Assembly: GCA_027577415.1 (NCBI GenBank)
Contig: JANBQS010000322.1
Location: 1-21,126, forward strand
Source: Coemansia sp. RSA 922
Lineage: Eukaryota; Kickxellomycota; Kickxellomycetes; Kickxellales; Kickxellaceae
Length of the DNA: 21,126 bases
Direction of reading: 5' to 3'
The notes below the pieces were generated by a model, which did not search any database, had not been told where the DNA came from, and saw only the letters and a program-made list of their open reading frames with translations. Position 1 is the first letter of the stretch. The number at the start of each line of letters is the position of its first letter. The translations under genes were made by a program, and so were the position numbers. Of the stretch, positions 17,191-21,126 are shown piece after piece.

Positions 17191-18829
17191 GCAGTTTCTG
17201 AGTTTGTTTGGATCGGTGTTCCTTCCTCACTGTCCCCCGCCTCTCACACTCTCCCTGCCGTTCCGGCATCTGCCTGCCGCTTCTAGCAGCTCTTCCTGCA
17301 TTACGCTTCCTTTTCTTTCCTTGCTGGCCACTTTTTTTTTTTCTTCCTCACTTTTTCTTTCTTTTATAATCGTCACGTCAATCGGACCTCTTTTTTTTAA
17401 AAGTGCCTTTTTTTTTCCCAGCCTTCACCCTGTCTATATTATTCCTGTATCGTCGTCGACTTTGCTTGGGAGCACTTCTCTGGTGGTCTTTTGTATCCTT
17501 ACAAAAAAAACTGTACGTACAATCGTGTGGTAATGGCTCACTCTGTTACCTTTTTTCATCTACTTTTGCTCCTAGGGCTAGGTTATGCACCGTGCAGTTT
17601 TGTGGCGTGATTTTTTTCTATTTGCTTAACAGTGAAAGAGGCCGACGCAGGTTGGGATTGGGAGATTTGGACCGGCCCGGCCTTTTTCCTTCCCATCCGT
17701 TCCTGCATAAGCTTGTGGCTGCTTTTTGTTTCTCGGTAGCCAGGGAGCGCTCGTGTGCCCAGCAGACGGAGGAGGGGAGCCAGTACTCTGGGCTCCACGC
17801 TCATTGGATACGCGAACGCGCCCTGGCCACAAGCCTGTGCTTACCGGCTTTTTTTTCGATGACTGTGAAGAAGGGAGGGATTGGGGGGGATAGTAATACC
17901 AGAAAGCACTAATGAACAACAAGCGCATGCCGATACTCTGGTTCTGTTCATCGTCTTTTCTCTTTTGTTCTTTTGCATAGATACGCCGGATTATCCCTAC
18001 AACCCGTTACACCCGCGCTCATTTGCATTTTCATTTTTCGTGCTGCAGATCGCACAACTTTATCTCTCCCTTGGTGGGGGTTTTTTGACAAGTCTACGTC
18101 GGCGTTATCAGGTGAGTTACCAGACTTTTTTTTTACCAATTCGATTCCAATGCTGATGCCGATCGTCTCAGTCTCGTCTGCACCCCTTGATGCATCGTGA
18201 GACGCTAAAGAGGGGGGGTGGGTTTGTGACCCGTAGAATCGACAACCTTACACCCCCCACATATCAAGCCTCAGTTGGCGATTGATTGCACTGGACTATT
18301 CTACGCCGAACAAAACCTGGATGGGCTTTTTTTTCTTTCTTTTTCGGACCTATCATCTGACGCGGCATAGCGCTTCTTCCCCCAATCCCTAAGATTGACT
18401 GATTCCGAGGCTTCTTGGCGGTCTGCCTAACCACAGACTCGGGCTTTTGAACGAACAACCCCTCCCCATTATTATTGAGTTACCAATCGCGTTGCCTGTT
18501 TTTAGATATCTCTCCCACAGCCTTGGTCCCAAGCAGAGCACATGCATAAGCTCCCCCTCTCCCAATTGCCACATCACTGGGCCGGATGACCCTTGCCTTT
18601 CTTGACTCTTCTCTCCTTTTATATTCCAATGTTGCACCCATCTCTGCATCCTTTCTTTCTCTTCCTTGTCATCCATCCATCAACTTATTAACATTGCATC
18701 ACCCTTTGGTTTCTTCTTTTTTTTGTTATCTCATGGTCATTTAGACTTTTTTTTTCTTACTTTTGTGTATACAGCCGCTTCTACGTTCACACACTCACCT
18801 CCTCCTTTCGCCCAGGACATACACTTCAA
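17191..18829 (+). other. Promoter and long pyrimidine-rich leader of the bZIP gene
   Basis: The plus strand is strongly T/C-rich with many T runs, as expected for a fungal promoter and leader. TTATAAT followed by TCACGTCA (17373-17380, one base off a CRE) lies near the left end. The open frames inside are low-complexity Phe/Leu/Ser strings and are not supported as genes. Confidence 0.45.
18112..18774 (+). other. Probable 5'-UTR intron of the bZIP gene (663 bases)
   Basis: The donor CAG/GTGAGT at 18112 is a textbook match, and the acceptor TATACAG ends at 18774, 55 bases before the bZIP ATG. Between them lies T-rich sequence. In the spliced frame upstream of the ATG a stop (TGA at 18086-18088) precedes any other ATG, so the intron would lie in the untranslated leader. 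Confidence 0.55.
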
Positions 18830-19681
18830 ATGACCGTGGGCCGCTCTCCGCACGACGATCGGAAACCCAGGTCGTCTACGGCCTACCGGAGTAACACGTC
18901 GCCTAACTCTAGCCCTAGTCCCAGCCCCAGCCCAAATGCTAGCCCCAGTCGCCAGGCTAGGATAGCTGACGCCAGCGAGGCCGCTATTGCATCAGCATCA
19001 ACATTGACTCGTCCTCCAATGCCACCTCGCAGCTACTCGTCATCAGCTGCCTCTAGCGACAACGAACGGCGTGCTGATTCGGCTCGCGGATCTGTTGCTG
19101 CATATGCGACTTCGGGCGCTACGGGAGGTGCTAATGCGACAGCTAGCGATGCTGGAGTTGCCCTTGCCACCGCTGCTTCTTCATCTGGTGCTACCGACTA
19201 CTGGAAAGAAGACTTGAGCAACTTACTGACACCGCAGACTGTAGTGGAGCAAGCTCAGGTGCAGCGGCGGAAGCGCAATCGCGAGGCGGCGCGTCGATCT
19301 CGTCTAAAGCAAAAGGAGAGGGAGCGTGAGCTTGTTGAGCGTCAGGCCAACCTGTCTGAGCGCCTAAATTTTCTAAAGCAAGAGCTGGTGGAGTGGCGAA
19401 CGATGAATGCCAACCTACCTAACCGTGTCCGCAATGTATCAGCAGTAGCGGATACCAGTCAACAACCCTCGTCACCGCAACCAACAGCATTGCTGCCGCA
19501 ACAACTATTGCAACTCATCGATCCTACTCTTATATTGGACAGTGACGACGATGAACTGGTTGATGGTATCAACAGGGTATATGAGCTAATCTTGGACACT
19601 CTACGTATCATTGGCGAGTTGCAACTGCACCTGGACGATATTACCAAGGAACTTAACGAAATGATCGGTTCATCGTTATAA
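18830..19681 (+). CDS. bZIP transcription factor, 283 aa
   Basis: The basic region KRKRNREAARRSRLKQKERE has the N-x2-A-A-x2-S-R contact pattern found in GCN4/AP-1 and ATF/CREB factors, and leucine-type heptads follow at the right distance (L, L, L, W, L in ERELVERQANLSERLNFLK and on). This DNA-binding segment lies at about residues 145-195. The N-terminal 130 residues are low-complexity, rich in Ser, Pro and Ala (for example SPSPSPSPNASPSR), and DYWKEDLSNLLTP is a short mixed segment that may activate. After the zipper there is a Gln/Pro stretch and an acidic, partly helical C-terminus. Residues that contact DNA suggest binding to TGACTCA or TGACGTCA. A nuclear regulator is certain by family; its targets are not. 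Confidence 0.92.
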   Translation: MTVGRSPHDDRKPRSSTAYRSNTSPNSSPSPSPSPNASPSRQARIADASEAAIASASTLTRPPMPPRSYSSSAASSDNERRADSARGSVAAYATSGATGGANATASDAGVALATAASSSGATDYWKEDLSNLLTPQTVVEQAQVQRRKRNREAARRSRLKQKERERELVERQANLSERLNFLKQELVEWRTMNANLPNRVRNVSAVADTSQQPSSPQPTALLPQQLLQLIDPTLILDSDDDELVDGINRVYELILDTLRIIGELQLHLDDITKELNEMIGSSL

Positions 19682-19690
19682 CCCCACCCA

Positions 19691-19696
19691 AATAAA
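19691..19696 (+). terminator. Poly(A) signal of the bZIP gene (AATAAA)
   Basis: A perfect AATAAA lies 10 bases after the stop codon and is followed by T-rich sequence. It is close to the stop, so the 3' UTR would be very short. Confidence 0.45.
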
Positions 19697-20151
19697 TCTA
19701 CAAGCCTATGTACTTTTTTTTAGTTATTTGTTGAGCTTTTATAATTTTTTTTGCTCGTGTGTATCGTGCGACGTTTCACGGTTTGAACATTTTTTTATTT
19801 TCCCTTTCGAGGCGGTTATCTTTCTTGTGCTACATCTTTTTTTCCCTTGTTCACTTTAGGTGGGATATAGGCGCATAGACATGCAGAGAACACTGACGCA
19901 CAGCGTCACTCCCTTATTGCGGACTACCGCAACCTGATATTTGGGAATCATCATGATGTTTTTTTTTACACGGCGCCACTAAGCGGCAATCCTTTATTCA
20001 ATTTTTCGGGTGAGAGGATTGCCCTACATTAATTATGTGAGCGCAATTAACTTTGTACTTTTCGCCATTGGCCCTTGTGATCGAAAAAAGATAACTTTAG
20101 ATTAACGAGACAGTTTCGTGCGATAGTGAAATATTTATAGTTTGAAATGGG
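19697..20151. other. Convergent intergenic region, bZIP and SH3b-CHAP genes
   Basis: No gene is supported. It contains many T runs and two adjacent perfect hairpins: TGACGC/GCGTCA (19894-19908, loop 3) and TTGCGG/CCGCAA (19917-19932, loop 4). Confidence 0.5.
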
Positions 20152-20862
20152 CTATCTCTTGATATGGATGTAGTTGAACGAGCTCTTGGGCACTGTGCGC
20201 GTGCCATATTTGTGACGCTTGTAGTTGTACTCCTCGATAGTTACGCTGTTGCCCGAGACCTTTGCTACCCAGGCGACGTGTCCAGCCGATCCGCTGTTGG
20301 TCTGAGCTATGCAGCCCGGCACTGGCGTGTTGTTAATTGGGACGCCTGTCTTGCGCGCTGCCTCGTCCCAGGTGTTGGCGTTGCCCCAGTTGGGCCCCTT
20401 GTATTGGTTGTGGAACTTTACGCCTAGTCGAGAGTTGATGCGCCATGCTACAAAGCTCGTGCACTGGCACTTGAAGTAGCGCCATGGGTCAACGCCGTCG
20501 CATTGGCCTGGGTACGGGTAGTCGTCCTTGATCGGGCCAGCAGCTCCACCACCTGGCGGAGTAGGCGGGGATCCGCCACTGCTGCATTTGCCAGAGACGT
20601 AGCCGGTAGATCCGGTCTTGACGTAGTAGTCGGCTACATAGCATCCGTGAGTAGTTTTGTCCCACAGCGAGTTGCCCTTGATGTTTTCGCCCGAGATCTG
20701 ACATGTCAGCGAGACGTCGTTGGCCTTGTACGTTCTGACTACTGATCCACCGGTGCTTGGACTGGAGCGGCAGTTGACCGTGTCGGCGTTGTAGATGCGG
20801 TAAGCGTCAGTCATTGTGGCTAGACTGGCAGCGCACAGGGCGAGGATGGCGGTGAGCTTCAT
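20152..20862 (-). CDS. Secreted SH3b-CHAP protein (putative peptidoglycan amidase/peptidase), 236 aa
   Basis: Residues 1-20 form a signal peptide (MKLTAILALCAASLATMTDA). Residues 21-95 look like a bacterial-type SH3b domain, with N-C-R-S-S-P and G-Y-V-S-G. A Pro/Gly linker (SPPTPPGGG) leads to a CHAP domain, about 112-236. The likely catalytic residues are C134 in CQCTSFVAW, H195 in GHVAWV, and E211/N213 in EEYN. CHAP domains cleave amide or peptide bonds in bacterial cell walls, so the fungus may secrete it against bacteria or to feed on them. The fold is common in bacteria and sparse in eukaryotes, which suggests transfer from bacteria long ago; the codon use is now that of the host and no intron is present. 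A TATA box (TATTTAAA, 20943-20950) lies about 85 bases upstream. Confidence 0.88.
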   Translation of the reverse strand: MKLTAILALCAASLATMTDAYRIYNADTVNCRSSPSTGGSVVRTYKANDVSLTCQISGENIKGNSLWDKTTHGCYVADYYVKTGSTGYVSGKCSSGGSPPTPPGGGAAGPIKDDYPYPGQCDGVDPWRYFKCQCTSFVAWRINSRLGVKFHNQYKGPNWGNANTWDEAARKTGVPINNTPVPGCIAQTNSGSAGHVAWVAKVSGNSVTIEEYNYKRHKYGTRTVPKSSFNYIHIKR

Positions 20863-20942
20863 TGTTTGCGGATGTTAAAGTAATGGGGATGATTGGTGTT
20901 GTTGTTGGAATAAAAATGATGGTAGTGGGCACATTGCATGTC

Positions 20943-20950
20943 TTTAAATA
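20943..20950 (-). promoter_or_regulatory. TATA box of the SH3b-CHAP gene
   Basis: On the minus strand this reads TATTTAAA, about 85 bases before the ATG at 20862, similar in sequence and place to the TATA-like boxes of the UBL array. Confidence 0.45.
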
Positions 20951-21126
20951 CGCTGGCCATGTGCTGGTGGACAGGACACTACCAACTTGGCAAAAGTAGA
21001 GCACACACACACTGGAAAACATAGGCAAAAAAGTGCATGTTGTTGCTGTTCTTGCTTGCATCTGTGTCCACAAAGTATTTGTTTGCAGTATGCTGCCGAC
21101 TGGATTAGACAACCCTGTCTAAAAAT
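20951..21126. other. Upstream region of the SH3b-CHAP gene to the window edge
   Basis: Only promoter sequence is expected here; short open frames on the minus strand have no recognisable features. A short (AC)n run lies near 21004. Confidence 0.4.

Noticed and set aside
17204..17912. Two overlapping plus-strand open frames upstream of the bZIP gene
   Set aside because: They consist of Phe/Leu/Ser strings from T/C-rich DNA and have no family features.
1..21126. Search by eye for tRNA, rRNA, CRISPR arrays, transposase or reverse-transcriptase genes and long terminal repeats
   Set aside because: None was found. The repeats in the window are explained by gene duplication, a minisatellite and a short 7-mer repeat.

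Overview
The window looks like nuclear DNA of an early-diverging fungus, most likely from the Kickxellales (Coemansia-like). This placement is inference. It rests on intron-poor genes with T-rich leaders, a Pol I subunit and YTP1-type protein of fungal kind, an F-box/LRR family in tandem, and a secreted SH3b-CHAP protein of bacterial type.

Layout, left to right. (1) 1-350: the 3' end of a membrane protein with a cytoplasmic PPxY tail. (2) 497-3180, minus strand: an intact F-box-like/LRR gene and a truncated tandem copy of it, in which the duplicated upstream region has been joined to the C-terminal coding part. (3) 3607-5214: a Mup1/LAT-type amino-acid permease. (4) 5347-8907: an intronless gene for the second-largest subunit of RNA polymerase I, with an unusually long loop in its C-terminal zinc ribbon. 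(5) 8966-13623, minus strand: a tandem array of five small paralogous genes (called UBL-A to UBL-E here) whose predicted layout resembles the ubiquitin beta-grasp fold. (6) 14310-15837: a YTP1-like membrane protein with one intron. (7) 15838-18829: a 3-kb stretch without a supported gene; its right half appears to be promoter and spliced leader of the next gene. (8) 18830-19681: a bZIP transcription factor. (9) 20152-20862, minus strand: the secreted SH3b-CHAP protein.

The most interesting region is the UBL array. The repeating unit was cut from the junction between the Pol I subunit gene and UBL-A, so two later units still carry decayed copies of the polymerase gene's 3' end. Upstream of each of the first four genes lies a shared block. 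Between units A and B its core is 82 identical bases of 88, while the encoded proteins match at only about 13 of 47 core positions. This reversal (non-coding conserved, coding divergent) suggests fast-evolving proteins under a preserved control region, or gene conversion of the block. UBL-C also expanded its conserved N-terminal motif into a 45-bp minisatellite.

Functions for the F-box-like and UBL families are not known; the fold calls are from reading the protein sequences, not from a structure or profile search.
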